Below, in pieces: positions 32,584 through 41,462 of a stretch of DNA of 64,000 nt. The notes below the pieces were generated by a model. The model searched no databases and was not told the DNA's origin. It saw nothing but the letters and a program-made list of their open reading frames with translations. Position 1 is the first letter of the stretch; each line of letters opens with the position of its first letter. The stretch is from JANSYL01 sp963921255 (GTDB taxonomy: Bacteria; Pseudomonadota; Alphaproteobacteria; Rhodobacterales; Rhodobacteraceae): positions 992,001-1,056,000 of the forward strand of contig CAWUEW020000001.1 of NCBI GenBank assembly GCA_963921255.3. The letters are read 5' to 3'. The position numbers and the translations under genes were made by a program.

Positions 32584-33939
32584 ATGGAACCGATATCGCA
32601 ACTTCGCCGCTTGGGTCTTTTCGACGCTAAAGTCCCACGCTACACCAGTTATCCGCCCGCGACGAAGTTTTCGAACGACGTCAGCGGCCCTGTTTTTCTG
32701 GAGTGGTTGCGCGAAATTCCCGCCGAGTCCCGCCTCTCCGTTTATGTGCATGTGCCATTTTGTCGTCGGCTGTGCTGGTTTTGCGCCTGCCGCACCCAGG
32801 GCACCCGCTCGGACGAGCCGATCATCGCCTATCTCGCCAGCCTCAAGCAGGAGATAGAGACGCTCGGCCGCCTTCTGCCCGATGGCGTGCAAATTGCGCG
32901 GCTGCATTGGGGGGGTGGAACGCCGACCCTGCTGAAGCCCGAGCAGATGACCGACTTGGCCGGTGCCATAAAAGACGCCGTGCCCTTCGCAGACGGCGCC
33001 GAATTCTCGGTCGAGATTGACCCGAACGAAATTGACGCCGACTGCATTGCGGCCTTGGCCAAGGCCGGGATGAACCGCGCCTCCATCGGCGTGCAGGATT
33101 TCGACGACGAGATTCAGCAAACCATCGGCCGCATTCAGAGCTATGAGATCACCCGCCAAGCGGTGGATATGCTGCGCGACAAGGGCGTTCATTCCTTGAA
33201 CGCCGATATCCTCTTTGGCTTGCCGCACCAGACACAGACGCGCATCTCGGACACGGTGCAGATGCTTCTGTCGCTCGCCCCGGATCGCGTTGCGCTTTAC
33301 GGCTACGCCCATGTGCCCTGGATGGCCAAACGACAGGCGATGATTCCAACCGATGCGTTGCCCACGCCGGAAGAGCGTTTGCAGCTGTTTGAAACCGCGC
33401 GGCGTCTTTTCCTGTGGGACAACTACGATGAGATCGGGATTGATCACTTCGCCCGGCCCACGGATTCAATGGCAATTGCCGCGAAAACAGGTCACCTCCG
33501 GCGGAACTTCCAAGGATACACCGACGACACATGCGATGTGCTGGTCGGGCTCGGGGCGTCTGCGATTTCGCGGTTCCCGCAAGGCTACGCACAGAACGCC
33601 AGCAGCACGGCCGAATACCAGCGCGCGGTGCGCGCCGGCGAACTGGCGACAGGACGGGGCCATGTGTTCAAGGGGCAGGATCGCCTCCGCTCACGCGTGA
33701 TCGAGATGCTGATGTGCGATTTCTTTGTCGACCGCGCTGGCATCGAAGATGAATTCGGCCTCTCGGCAGATCAATTCGACGACCTGTGCGCCGCAGCGCT
33801 GCGCGATTTCCCGGGTATGGTCGAACTGGGCGAAGACGGGTTCCGTGTGCCGCAGATCGGGCGGCCTCTGACCCGCATGATCGCGCGCGCCTTCGATGAA
33901 TACGAGATTCGCGCCGAAGGGCATTCCAGCGCCATTTGA
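32584..33939 (+). CDS. hemN: Oxygen-independent coproporphyrinogen III oxidase
   Basis: A 451-residue radical-SAM enzyme making protoporphyrinogen IX without oxygen (hemN/hemZ type). The cluster motif is Cys60-x3-Cys64-x2-Cys67 within VHVPFCRRLCWFCACR, so the extra HemN cysteine (Cys69) is also present. WGGGTPTLL, EIDPNE, NRASIGVQDF and LFGLPHQT follow. The N-terminus RLGLFDAKVPRYTSYPPA matches HemN, supporting ATG 32584 despite no ribosome site upstream. Divergent from fnrL. Confidence 0.96.
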   Translation: MEPISQLRRLGLFDAKVPRYTSYPPATKFSNDVSGPVFLEWLREIPAESRLSVYVHVPFCRRLCWFCACRTQGTRSDEPIIAYLASLKQEIETLGRLLPDGVQIARLHWGGGTPTLLKPEQMTDLAGAIKDAVPFADGAEFSVEIDPNEIDADCIAALAKAGMNRASIGVQDFDDEIQQTIGRIQSYEITRQAVDMLRDKGVHSLNADILFGLPHQTQTRISDTVQMLLSLAPDRVALYGYAHVPWMAKRQAMIPTDALPTPEERLQLFETARRLFLWDNYDEIGIDHFARPTDSMAIAAKTGHLRRNFQGYTDDTCDVLVGLGASAISRFPQGYAQNASSTAEYQRAVRAGELATGRGHVFKGQDRLRSRVIEMLMCDFFVDRAGIEDEFGLSADQFDDLCAAALRDFPGMVELGEDGFRVPQIGRPLTRMIARAFDEYEIRAEGHSSAI

Positions 33940-33960
33940 CCCCCGCGTCGGGCCGGGGTC
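33938..33960. terminator. Weak hairpin between convergent hemN and amidohydrolase genes
   Basis: GACCCC-N11-GGGGTC spans the hemN stop and the 24-base gap before the convergent gene. There is no T-run, so termination would need Rho or be incomplete. Confidence 0.35.
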
Positions 33961-33963
33961 GGA

Positions 33964-34821
33964 TTATTCGGCGGCCAGCGGTACGGCGCCCGGCACCGCG
34001 CCGATCACCAGTACCATCACATCCGTGATGATCTGTTTTACGGCATCAAAACTCGCGTTCGGTCGAACCAGACGCTCGTTCATGTACATCGAGCGGTCGA
34101 TCTCAATCTGTATTGCGTGGCGGTTGCGCGACGGGCGTCCGTATTGCTGCGTGACATAGGCCCCGGCAAAGGGCGCGTTGCGGCACACCACCAACCCGGC
34201 CGCCGTGAACCCCTCTTCCAAAGCGTCCACCAACTCACCCCGGGCGGACGCGCCGAACCGATCGCCCAACACAACCTCGGGCCGCTTCTGGCCGGGACGC
34301 GAGACCGAATCGAGCGCCTCGTGCGGCATCGAATGGAAATCCAGCAGGACGGCTTCCCCGAATTGCGCCGCGGCCTCGGTCATCAACCCGTCAAGGCGGC
34401 CGTGATAGGGCTTCCAGATATGTGCAATGCGCGCGTCGGCCTCCGCGCGGGTCAGTTTGCCCCGATAGATCGCGCGCCCGTTGGCCACCACACGCGGAAT
34501 CACCCCGAGGCCGGAACTGATCCGCGGCGTCTGCACCACGCGCCCGACCCCATCGACCACACCGGGGTCCAATTCGTCGGGGCTGCGGTTGAGGTCCAGG
34601 TAGGCGCGCGGGTATTCCGCGGCCAGCAGCGGCGCCCCCAAAGCGGGCGCTCCCGCGACCAGAAGGTCCATGAACGCATCCTCGGACGAGCGAATCCCCC
34701 GCTCATCCAGCATGCTGGCGCGCAAAAACGCACTGGGGTAATAGCGACCGGAATGCGGTGAGGCGACCACAACAGCCGTTGTGATCTGTGCAGGGGTCTC
34801 CAAGCGGAACGCAGGTCGCAT
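33964..34821 (-). CDS. N-formylglutamate amidohydrolase-family protein
   Basis: A 285-residue protein of the FGase family that hydrolyses N-formylglutamate or similar. Motifs are VVASPHSGRYYP near the N-terminus, LDLNRSPDELD, and the LDFHSMP block with a probable metal-binding His. ATG 34821 follows GAAAGG; the longer in-frame start at 34944 would run through the likely promoter and hairpin region of the tRNA. No histidine-degradation genes are nearby, so the substrate is uncertain. Confidence 0.85.
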   Translation of the reverse strand: MRPAFRLETPAQITTAVVVASPHSGRYYPSAFLRASMLDERGIRSSEDAFMDLLVAGAPALGAPLLAAEYPRAYLDLNRSPDELDPGVVDGVGRVVQTPRISSGLGVIPRVVANGRAIYRGKLTRAEADARIAHIWKPYHGRLDGLMTEAAAQFGEAVLLDFHSMPHEALDSVSRPGQKRPEVVLGDRFGASARGELVDALEEGFTAAGLVVCRNAPFAGAYVTQQYGRPSRNRHAIQIEIDRSMYMNERLVRPNASFDAVKQIITDVMVLVIGAVPGAVPLAAE

Positions 34822-34885
34822 ATGGGGCCTTTCGGGGCAATCGATACCATAGATATAGCGGTCTTTTTCGCTTTGCCAAAAGCCC

Positions 34886-34914
34886 TTGAACCCCCATGCC
34901 AATCCTTTTATAGA
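34886..34914 (+). promoter_or_regulatory. Sigma-70-type promoter for tRNA-Val
   Basis: TTGAAC (34886-34891), a 17-base spacer and TATAGA (34909-34914) sit 79 bases upstream of the tRNA. A hairpin AGACCCGC-N8-GCGGGTCT at 34912-34935 begins in the -10 and may affect the leader. Confidence 0.6.
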
Positions 34915-34992
34915 CCCGCTCACCCCCGCGGGTCTCCGCGGCATGGGCTGTGCCTTCTTCAGGCCGGTTGTGCTGCAGACATCGCGATCAAG

Positions 34993-35067
<75 letters not shown>

Positions 35068-35139
35068 TTGCCGGTCCTGCCCGCAGGATCAGAACGAAAC
35101 CCAAGGCGCAATCGCCGCGCCGCGACGAAGGAGAAGGCC

Positions 35140-35265
35140 ATGAAGGTCAAAAACTCGCTCCGCTCGCTCAAGCAGCGCCACCGCGATTGCCGCGTCGTGC
35201 GCCGCAAGGGCCGGGTCTACGTGATCAACAAGACCCAGCGCCGGTTCAAAGCCCGCCAAGGCTAA
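35140..35265 (+). CDS. rpmJ: 50S ribosomal protein L36
   Basis: A 41-residue L36 (MKVKNSLRSL start, KARQG end). It has one cysteine (DCR) and lacks the zinc-ribbon cysteines, so it is the zinc-independent form usual in alphaproteobacteria. AGGAGAAGG precedes the ATG. It lies 72 bases after tRNA-Val and is followed by a strong terminator, so it may be transcribed with the tRNA. Confidence 0.96.
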   Translation: MKVKNSLRSLKQRHRDCRVVRRKGRVYVINKTQRRFKARQG

Positions 35266-35285
35266 GATCCCCGCACGAGACGTGA

Positions 35286-35313
35286 AAGAGCCGCCCCTCC
35301 GGGCGGCTTTTTT
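35286..35313 (+). terminator. Rho-independent terminator after rpmJ
   Basis: AGCCGCCC, loop CTCC and GGGCGGCT followed by six T, 21 bases after the rpmJ stop. The minus-strand side has only a short T-run, so it is at most a weak terminator for the convergent MATE gene. Confidence 0.92.
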
Positions 35314-35340
35314 CGTGGCGCACTGCGGCGGGGGACGGGT

Positions 35341-36696
35341 CTATGCGGGCGGCCGCAGCGCCGCCTCCTGCACCGCGATGTAGCGCGCGATGTAACGCGC
35401 CGCACCCAGGGCCACCAACGCGTTGGACACCGCCATCGCGGCAAACACACCGGCGATCCCGAAATACGGCGACAGCAGCCAGGCCAGCGGCACGAAGATG
35501 ACCAGCAACCGGCCCAGGCTCATCACCAGGGCGGGCAGGGTATGTCCCATCCCGTTGCCCACCGCGCTGACAGTCATGATGACGTACAGCATCGGAAAAC
35601 TCAGCGGTACGATCAGCAGACCATAGCGCGCTGCCACCACGGCATCGGGATCCGTGGTGAACAGCGGTACAAGCCAGATCGCCGCCGCCGCACTGGCCAC
35701 CGCGACGAGGATCCCACCCAGCCACGCAAACCGATACGCCACCGCCAGCGCCAGGCGCACCCGGTCCAGCCGGCCGGCCCCGACGTTCTGCCCCGAAAAC
35801 GACGCCAGCGCGAAGGTCAGCGCGGTCACCGGCACCATCAACACCGCTTCGATCCGCACGGCCACGTTCAATCCCGCCACCGCATCGCTACCATATTGCG
35901 CCAACAGCCACGTGGTCACGGCGGCCGACGCTGGAAAGACAAGGTTGTTGCCAATCGCGGGAAGGGCCAGACCGATCACCTTGATCCAGTTTCGCAGCAT
36001 CGACCGGTTCACCGCGGCCCACGTCACAAAGTTCAATTTGTACCGGAGCATGTAGAAACTGATCGAAAACGTGACCGCAAAGGACACCACCGACGCCAGC
36101 GCAGCCCCCTGCAGCTCCAGGCGCGGAAAGCCAAACCACCCGAACATGAAGATCGGGTCCAGGACCACGTTCAACAGCGCCACACCAATCATGACCTGAC
36201 CCGGTGTCTTGGCATTCCCGGAGGCCCGAATGGCCGCGTTGCCAACCTGTGGCACGACAACCGCAAACGCCCCCAGAAACCAGATGTCCATGTAGTCTCG
36301 AATAAGCGGCAGCAGGCGCTCGGGCGCGCCCAGCATCCGGAACACCGGATCGGCGGTCAGGTAGCCGACCGCCGTGAACGCAAGCGCCGTCAGAAGCGCC
36401 AGAAGGATCGACTGGGTCGTGTAGTCTTTGACCAAACCCTCGTCGCCATCGCCGAAGGCGCGCCCGACAATGGCCGACACGCTGGTTCCGAACCCCCAGC
36501 CGATCCCGAACAGGACCGAGACAACCGGGATCGTGAACCCGATAGCGGCCAGTTCATCCGTGCCCAGCAACCCCACGAAAAACGTGTCCGTCAGGACCAT
36601 CCCCATCGACGCCAGGACACCCCACGCCATGGGAACCGATTGGGTGAACAAATGCGATCCGACATCTCCGGTTGTCAGATCGGTACTGGAAGCCAT
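35341..36696 (-). CDS. MATE-family efflux transporter
   Basis: A 451-residue MATE exporter with about twelve helices in two homologous halves. Typical parts are QSVPMAWGVLASMGMVLTDT, GWGFGTSVSAIVGRAFG and, in the second half, ALTFALASFSGQNVGAG. Exports cationic drugs or metabolites with Na+ or H+. ATG 36696 lies seven bases after AAGGA. Upstream, 36697-36834 shows no gene. Substrate unknown. Confidence 0.92.
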   Translation of the reverse strand: MASSTDLTTGDVGSHLFTQSVPMAWGVLASMGMVLTDTFFVGLLGTDELAAIGFTIPVVSVLFGIGWGFGTSVSAIVGRAFGDGDEGLVKDYTTQSILLALLTALAFTAVGYLTADPVFRMLGAPERLLPLIRDYMDIWFLGAFAVVVPQVGNAAIRASGNAKTPGQVMIGVALLNVVLDPIFMFGWFGFPRLELQGAALASVVSFAVTFSISFYMLRYKLNFVTWAAVNRSMLRNWIKVIGLALPAIGNNLVFPASAAVTTWLLAQYGSDAVAGLNVAVRIEAVLMVPVTALTFALASFSGQNVGAGRLDRVRLALAVAYRFAWLGGILVAVASAAAAIWLVPLFTTDPDAVVAARYGLLIVPLSFPMLYVIMTVSAVGNGMGHTLPALVMSLGRLLVIFVPLAWLLSPYFGIAGVFAAMAVSNALVALGAARYIARYIAVQEAALRPPA

Positions 36697-36834
36697 CACA
36701 GGGTCCTTCGGCGATACGGATCATCCGCGATATACACCCATGGGGGCCGCGTGGACCATCGCAACCGCAGCCCTGGCCCATCAATACCGCGACGGGGCGC
36801 CATATGCGGGTCGCCGACGCGGCACCCCATCCAC

Positions 36835-37779
36835 CTAGCTGGCCTCGGCGCGGCCCAACCAGTCCAGAATGGCCCGCGTCGTCTCTTGCGGTTTTTCCTG
36901 CTGAATCCAGTGGCCGCAATCCAGGTGCATCACCTCCACATGCGGAACGAACGCGGACAGGGTATCGGACGGCGGGATCATGTCCTGCGTGCCATAGATC
37001 ATCAGCGCAGGATGCCGGACAATGGGGTCCACCTCGGCCAGAAGATGCCAATTGCGGTCCATGTTCCGATACCAGTTGATGCTGGCGGTAAAGCCCGACG
37101 CCTCAAACGATCGAATGAACACCGCCAGGTCGGCCTCTGACATCACCGGATCGCCCTCCGGCGTCTCGGCCTCGGCCAGCGCGATCATCATCATGCCCGG
37201 CGGTGGAGGACTGGCCGGCAGATTCTTGCGGAACAGGTTGCTCAGAAAACGGCCCGCCTGGGCATCCAGGATGGCGTCGGCAACACCGGGATGCCGGTTG
37301 AAATGCACAAAGTAATGGTCTGGCCCAAAGACCGATTCCAGGAACGCGATCCACGGAACCGGCGTTCGCGGCTGATACGGAAGCGCAAGGTTAATGATCT
37401 GTCTGACGCGGGCCGGGTGCAACAGGGCCATGCCCCACACGACATTCGCGCCCCAATCATGGCCAACGAAGGTGGCGTCGGCATACCCGAAGTGATCCAG
37501 AAGCGCCGCAAGATCCCCTGTCAGATGGGCGATATCGTACTGCGTCACGTCGGCGGGGCGGGACGAATTCCCATACCCCCGCTGATTGGGAACGATCACG
37601 TGGTAGCCCGCGGCTGCAAGGGCTGGCATCTGGTGACGCCACGCATAGGCGTGTTCGGGCCACCCGTGGCACAGCACGATGGGATTGCCGGCGTTTTCGG
37701 ATCCGGCCTCGTAAACCTCAAGCGTGACGCCGTTCACGGAAAGGCGCGTGGGGGTGTAGAAGTCTGGGATGGCGGTCAT
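36835..37779 (-). CDS. Alpha/beta hydrolase, epoxide hydrolase type
   Basis: A 314-residue soluble epoxide hydrolase-like enzyme. The oxyanion motif HGWPE is at 39-43, the nucleophile is Asp108 in VGHDWGANVVWG, lid tyrosines appear in YQPRTP and NWYRNMDRNW, and the catalytic His is in CGHWIQQEKP. No signal peptide. Divergent from the WYL regulator, which probably controls it. Natural substrate unknown. Confidence 0.9.
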   Translation of the reverse strand: MTAIPDFYTPTRLSVNGVTLEVYEAGSENAGNPIVLCHGWPEHAYAWRHQMPALAAAGYHVIVPNQRGYGNSSRPADVTQYDIAHLTGDLAALLDHFGYADATFVGHDWGANVVWGMALLHPARVRQIINLALPYQPRTPVPWIAFLESVFGPDHYFVHFNRHPGVADAILDAQAGRFLSNLFRKNLPASPPPPGMMMIALAEAETPEGDPVMSEADLAVFIRSFEASGFTASINWYRNMDRNWHLLAEVDPIVRHPALMIYGTQDMIPPSDTLSAFVPHVEVMHLDCGHWIQQEKPQETTRAILDWLGRAEAS

Positions 37780-37816
37780 GGCGATGTCTCCGATTTGGAA
37801 TGGTCGACACGGGCCT

Positions 37817-37852
37817 ACCTTTAAAAGGTTTCAAATCCTGACACCTTTGTGT
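37817..37852. promoter_or_regulatory. Candidate operator of the WYL regulator
   Basis: The 87-base divergent region holds the palindrome ACCTTT-A-AAAGGT (37817-37829). A second ACCTTT 26 bases on (37843) lies inside ACAC-CTTT-GTGT (37841-37852). Repeated half-sites at about 2.5 helical turns suggest binding of the adjacent HTH-WYL protein. Confidence 0.45.
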
Positions 37853-37866
37853 GCTAGAACGGCCAA

Positions 37867-38580
37867 ATGAACAGCCGCTCCAGACAAGACGCGATCATCC
37901 GGACCCTGCGCCGCACGGGCGCGACCACTATCCACACCCTGTGCCGGGATGTCGGTGCATCGCGCAGCACGATCCTGCGTGACCTGTCGGCCCTGCGCGA
38001 CGACGGCTACGTGATTCACACCGAACAGGGGCGCGGCGGCGGTCTCTACTTGGACCCCGGGACCCTGCAGGCCTCCGCAAAGCTTTCGGTCCCCGAAGTC
38101 TTCGCGTTGATCCTTGGCGTGGCCAGCCTGCGCGCCGCCGGAACCCTGCCCTTCGTGGCACTGGCCGACAGCGGCCTCGGCAAGATCGAAAAAGCCCTGC
38201 CGCCGGACAAGCTGCGCGATCTTCGCCGGCTGTTGGACAAACTGTATGTCGGGCCGCTGGCCCCTCAAATCGACATCTCCGCAGTCGGGCCGGTGGACAG
38301 CACCCTGCTTCCGACGTTCGAGCGCGCCTTTCTCGAGCGGCTCCCGATGACGTTCGACTATGTCGATGCCAAGGGCGCGAACAGCCGGCGACAGGTTGAA
38401 CCCCACGCCATGCTGATCTTGCCGCCCCTGTGGTATCTGGTTGCGTGGGACCCGGACCGGTCGGGCATGCGGCATTTCCGGATGGACCGGATCAGCCGCC
38501 CGGACCATGTCGACGGCCCGTCATTTCGCCCACGGCACGTGACATTCGATGCGGGCGTGCAGCCGGTGCGCTATGCCTAG
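37867..38580 (+). CDS. HTH-WYL transcriptional regulator (YafY/DeoR-like)
   Basis: A 237-residue regulator: N-terminal winged HTH (RQDAIIRTLRRTGATTIHTLCRDVGASRSTILRDL region) and a C-terminal WYL domain (PHAMLILPPLWYLVAWDP, residues about 180-197). WYL domains sense small ligands or nucleotides. Divergent from the epoxide hydrolase gene with palindromes between, hence its likely local repressor. Confidence 0.88.
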   Translation: MNSRSRQDAIIRTLRRTGATTIHTLCRDVGASRSTILRDLSALRDDGYVIHTEQGRGGGLYLDPGTLQASAKLSVPEVFALILGVASLRAAGTLPFVALADSGLGKIEKALPPDKLRDLRRLLDKLYVGPLAPQIDISAVGPVDSTLLPTFERAFLERLPMTFDYVDAKGANSRRQVEPHAMLILPPLWYLVAWDPDRSGMRHFRMDRISRPDHVDGPSFRPRHVTFDAGVQPVRYA

Positions 38581-38693
38581 ACTGCGCCCACGCGTTCGGA
38601 GGGGCCGACCATCTTGCGACACCCCGGGAAAGCTTGGTTAACAAATCCTGAGGAGTTGCACGCGATCTATATTTATCAATAGCTTAACGCCCC

Positions 38694-38707
38694 GCTCACG
38701 CGTGAGC
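38694..38707. repeat. Perfect palindrome GCTCACG-CGTGAGC
   Basis: A 14-base palindrome in the 131-base gap 38581-38711 between the convergent WYL-regulator and RidA genes, five bases from the RidA stop. No T-run. Possibly a protein site or a weak bidirectional terminator. Nothing else is visible in the gap. Confidence 0.4.
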
Positions 38708-38711
38708 AGCC

Positions 38712-39203
38712 TCAATCCGCGTGCAGCAGAAGCTCCGCCTCGACCTCAATGGCAAAGCCCATCGGCAGTCCCGCACAGCCCATCGCCGAGCGGGAATGCC
38801 GGCCCACATCCGGGCCGAAGACCCCTATGATCAGATCGCTGAACCCATTGATGACCAGGTGTTGCTCTCCATAGCCAGGGGCCGAGTTCACCATCCCGAA
38901 CACCCGCTGCCAGCCGGCCACGCGGGACAACTCTCCGATCTCGGCCTTCAGGTTCGCCAGAACTGACAGCGCGATATCCCGGGCCGCGATATGGGCCTCT
39001 TCGGTGGTCAGGTCGGCGCCCACCACGCCGTACGGTCCGGCAATCTTGCCCGCCGCATCCTGTTTCGGATGGCCCGAAATCGTCACGCGCGACCCGCGGA
39101 CATTGATGAAGCTGAACGGAAGGTACAGGTCCGGGGGCAGCGTGATCGGCGCGGGCAATGTCAGGCCCATGTTTTCCAGTCGATCTTCGGGGCGCATATC
39201 CAT
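38712..39203 (-). CDS. RidA-family protein (YjgF/YER057c/UK114)
   Basis: A 163-residue RidA-like protein of the longer subfamily. Marks are VTISGHPKQDAAGKIAGPYGVVGADLTTEEAH and the C-terminal PMGFAIEVEAEL. RidA enzymes deaminate reactive enamines or imines; the critical Arg of classical RidA is not obvious here, so activity is uncertain. ATG 39203 shares one base with the DUF4329 stop (TGATG), so the start is well supported. Last of three coupled genes. Confidence 0.85.
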   Translation of the reverse strand: MDMRPEDRLENMGLTLPAPITLPPDLYLPFSFINVRGSRVTISGHPKQDAAGKIAGPYGVVGADLTTEEAHIAARDIALSVLANLKAEIGELSRVAGWQRVFGMVNSAPGYGEQHLVINGFSDLIIGVFGPDVGRHSRSAMGCAGLPMGFAIEVEAELLLHAD

Positions 39204-39733
39204 CACCAGTTCTCCCGTGCTTCGAGTTCCCGCAAGGTATAGCTCTGCGCGATCGGTCCGGCATCGCCGGGAATAAAGCGGGGATCCTGCCCCATGCATC
39301 CCAAGCCACAGATTTTCCGGGCCACCGCGCGGGCGCTGTCGATATACCAAAGCCGGCCGCCGGGTGTCGCGACGTAGCCATTCACGCCCTCGTCCATGTC
39401 GCCCAACATATCATCCACCGACGGCACCTCGCTGTCGGCGGTGGTGTCGAAGCCCGCATGGGTGTGGAAGGAGGCCGTGATCTCCACAAACCGGCTTTCA
39501 TCCCCGCGGCTCAGACACGAATGCGTCCGTCCCCGTGTCACTTCGGTCGCCGCGTAGCCCACGCCTGGGATGATGCCGATATAGCCGCAGTATTCGCGGT
39601 TCTCCGAGAATGAGCGGGGTTGCAGCTCCAGCAGAACGGCGCGTGCGGCCGCCAGTTCAGCGGGGTCTTGGGCCGTCGCAGGGGTAGCGACGAGCAGCGC
39701 CGCGGCAACGGCAAGACAGGCAGATGGTTTCAT
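39203..39733 (-). CDS. Secreted DUF4329 protein with JAMM-like motif
   Basis: A 176-residue exported protein: signal peptide (MKPSACLAVAAALLVATPATAQ) then a DUF4329 domain. Visible are Glu47 in NREYCGYI, His90-Thr-His92, Ser105 and Asp108 (SFHTH, SVDD), an arrangement like the JAMM metal site E...HxH...SxxD. GYVATPGGRLWYID and a CGLGC pair follow. ATG 39733 overlaps the caspase-like gene stop by ATGA. Function unknown; a periplasmic metallo-isopeptidase-like role is only an inference. Confidence 0.78.
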   Translation of the reverse strand: MKPSACLAVAAALLVATPATAQDPAELAAARAVLLELQPRSFSENREYCGYIGIIPGVGYAATEVTRGRTHSCLSRGDESRFVEITASFHTHAGFDTTADSEVPSVDDMLGDMDEGVNGYVATPGGRLWYIDSARAVARKICGLGCMGQDPRFIPGDAGPIAQSYTLRELEARENW

Positions 39734-41382
39734 TCGACGATCCGGGCTCCTATGGCTTCGGCCAACAATCGCACAACTGTCGGCTGATCCAAATACCCCG
39801 TCGCAGTCAGGCCGCGCGCATCCTGATACCGCCGGATCGCGCGCCGGGCGTCCGCATCAAACGTGCTGTCCAAGCGCCCCGGTTCCAACCCCATGCTGGC
39901 CAAGCGACGTTCGACCATCAGCCGCATGACCGGTTGCAGGTTCAACGCCGCCTCGCGTGCCTCGGCCTCGGCCTGTTCCGCGGGGCTGAGGCGCCCCTCA
40001 AGCTCAGAGATACGGGCGTAGGCGATATCCCGGAACAGGCCCTCGGGATAGGCTGCCAGATACTGATTGTAGGCCCCGATCGTGTCGACCGCCCGGACGG
40101 CATCCCAATCGGCGCGCTCGGCGGCCTCGGCAACCGCGCGGCGGTCGGCTTCGATCTGGTCGAGGCGATCTTGCGCCACGTCCGAGAACAGCCCGTCGGG
40201 ATACCGCTCCAGATACTGGCGCAACGCCGTTTCGGTCTGACCCTGCCCCAAGGCTTGCCAATAGGCGCGGTCGGCGCGGTCGCGCTCTTCCTGGCGGCGG
40301 CGCGCTTCTTCGGCCAGCACGGCGGCGCGCGTCGCGGCCTGCTGGCGCAGGATGGGAAGATCGGACACCGTTAAATACCCGGTCGCGTTCCGGCCATTGG
40401 CGGCTTGCCAACCCCGGATCGCCCCTCGCGTCCCAGGGCCGAAAATGCCGTCGATCCCCCGCGTGTCGTAGTCCAGAATGCTGAGCGCGCGTTGCAGTTC
40501 ACGCCGCGCATTTCGGTCGAGGCCCAAAGCCTCTTCTTCCGCCTCGGCCCGTGCGGCCGGGTCTTCGATGACCTCAAGTGCCTGCATCCGGGTGCGCGCC
40601 TGGGCCGCAAAAGCCCCGACCGGGTAGGCGTTCAGATAGGCCTGATAGGCGCCATAGCGGTCGATTTCGACGGCCGCATCCCACAGCGCCTGTTCCTCGG
40701 CGCTGATGGGCGTGGGAGCGATGATCGGCGCAGATGTTTCAGGATAGAACGACACAGTCGACGACAGGAACCCATACCCTGTCAGATTACGCGCCGCCCC
40801 GACCGTCGCGGCCAGATCGCCGCCGGGCTGCAACACCACATTGCGCGCGAACTCGGCGATGGATTGCGGCGGACCTGTGATCACGGTGACACCCTGTGGC
40901 GGCGCCACCTCCCCAAGGCCCGGGCGCAATCCGGCGCCAAGCGCGATGCGGCGGGCTTCGGTGGCGACAAGGACGACGGCACGCCCCGGCGCGGCCGATG
41001 CAATATCCATCACCACGTCAAGCGAGACGCCTTGCGCATCAACGGTGGCCAGACTGGGCGCGCGCGTTTCAACGCCAAGCAACCAACTGCGGGTATCGCT
41101 GTGCACGATGTGGCCCGACAGGACGATCACCACCCGGTTGATCTCGTCCGCATCCAGCAAATCCGCCAGCCCGTCCCGGAGCGCACTGGTATCGCCGTTC
41201 TGAACACCGATGACGTCAAGCCCGGCCTCAGTGAAGGGCGCATTCAGGCGCGGAATGTCCCCCCCATAGCGGAGGTTCTGCGCAGCCTCATAGCGGGCGT
41301 TGGACAGAATCAGCGCCGTATCAGCCGCCGCCCAACCCGGCACCAGAAGACAAAGCAAAGCTGCAAAGAACGTTGGTTTCAT
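39730..41382 (-). CDS. Degenerate caspase-like protein with peptidoglycan-binding domains
   Basis: A 550-residue exported protein. Signal peptide MKPTFFAALLCLLVPGWAAA; a caspase (C14)-like domain to about residue 200; three copies of a YLxxYPxGxF repeat; and two PG_binding_1-like domains (about 280-335 and 485-545; GIDGIFGPGTRGAIRGWQ and LDSTFDADARRAIRRYQ). The caspase His survives (His91/His94 in LSGHIVHSD), but the expected catalytic Cys region reads VLVATEARR with no Cys, so it is probably a pseudo-enzyme. GGAGG precedes ATG 41382. First of three coupled genes. Confidence 0.8.
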   Translation of the reverse strand: MKPTFFAALLCLLVPGWAAADTALILSNARYEAAQNLRYGGDIPRLNAPFTEAGLDVIGVQNGDTSALRDGLADLLDADEINRVVIVLSGHIVHSDTRSWLLGVETRAPSLATVDAQGVSLDVVMDIASAAPGRAVVLVATEARRIALGAGLRPGLGEVAPPQGVTVITGPPQSIAEFARNVVLQPGGDLAATVGAARNLTGYGFLSSTVSFYPETSAPIIAPTPISAEEQALWDAAVEIDRYGAYQAYLNAYPVGAFAAQARTRMQALEVIEDPAARAEAEEEALGLDRNARRELQRALSILDYDTRGIDGIFGPGTRGAIRGWQAANGRNATGYLTVSDLPILRQQAATRAAVLAEEARRRQEERDRADRAYWQALGQGQTETALRQYLERYPDGLFSDVAQDRLDQIEADRRAVAEAAERADWDAVRAVDTIGAYNQYLAAYPEGLFRDIAYARISELEGRLSPAEQAEAEAREAALNLQPVMRLMVERRLASMGLEPGRLDSTFDADARRAIRRYQDARGLTATGYLDQPTVVRLLAEAIGARIVE

Positions 41383-41462
41383 CGGTCCATCCTCCATCGC
41401 GAAACTGGGCCCAACCCTAGCGGGTTCGGCAGATGTTAAGCGATATCAACGGTCCAATTCGC

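Noticed and set aside
34912..34935. Hairpin AGACCCGC-N8-GCGGGTCT considered as a terminator
   Set aside because: No T-run on either strand, and its first arm overlaps the -10 of the tRNA promoter; treated as a leader structure instead.
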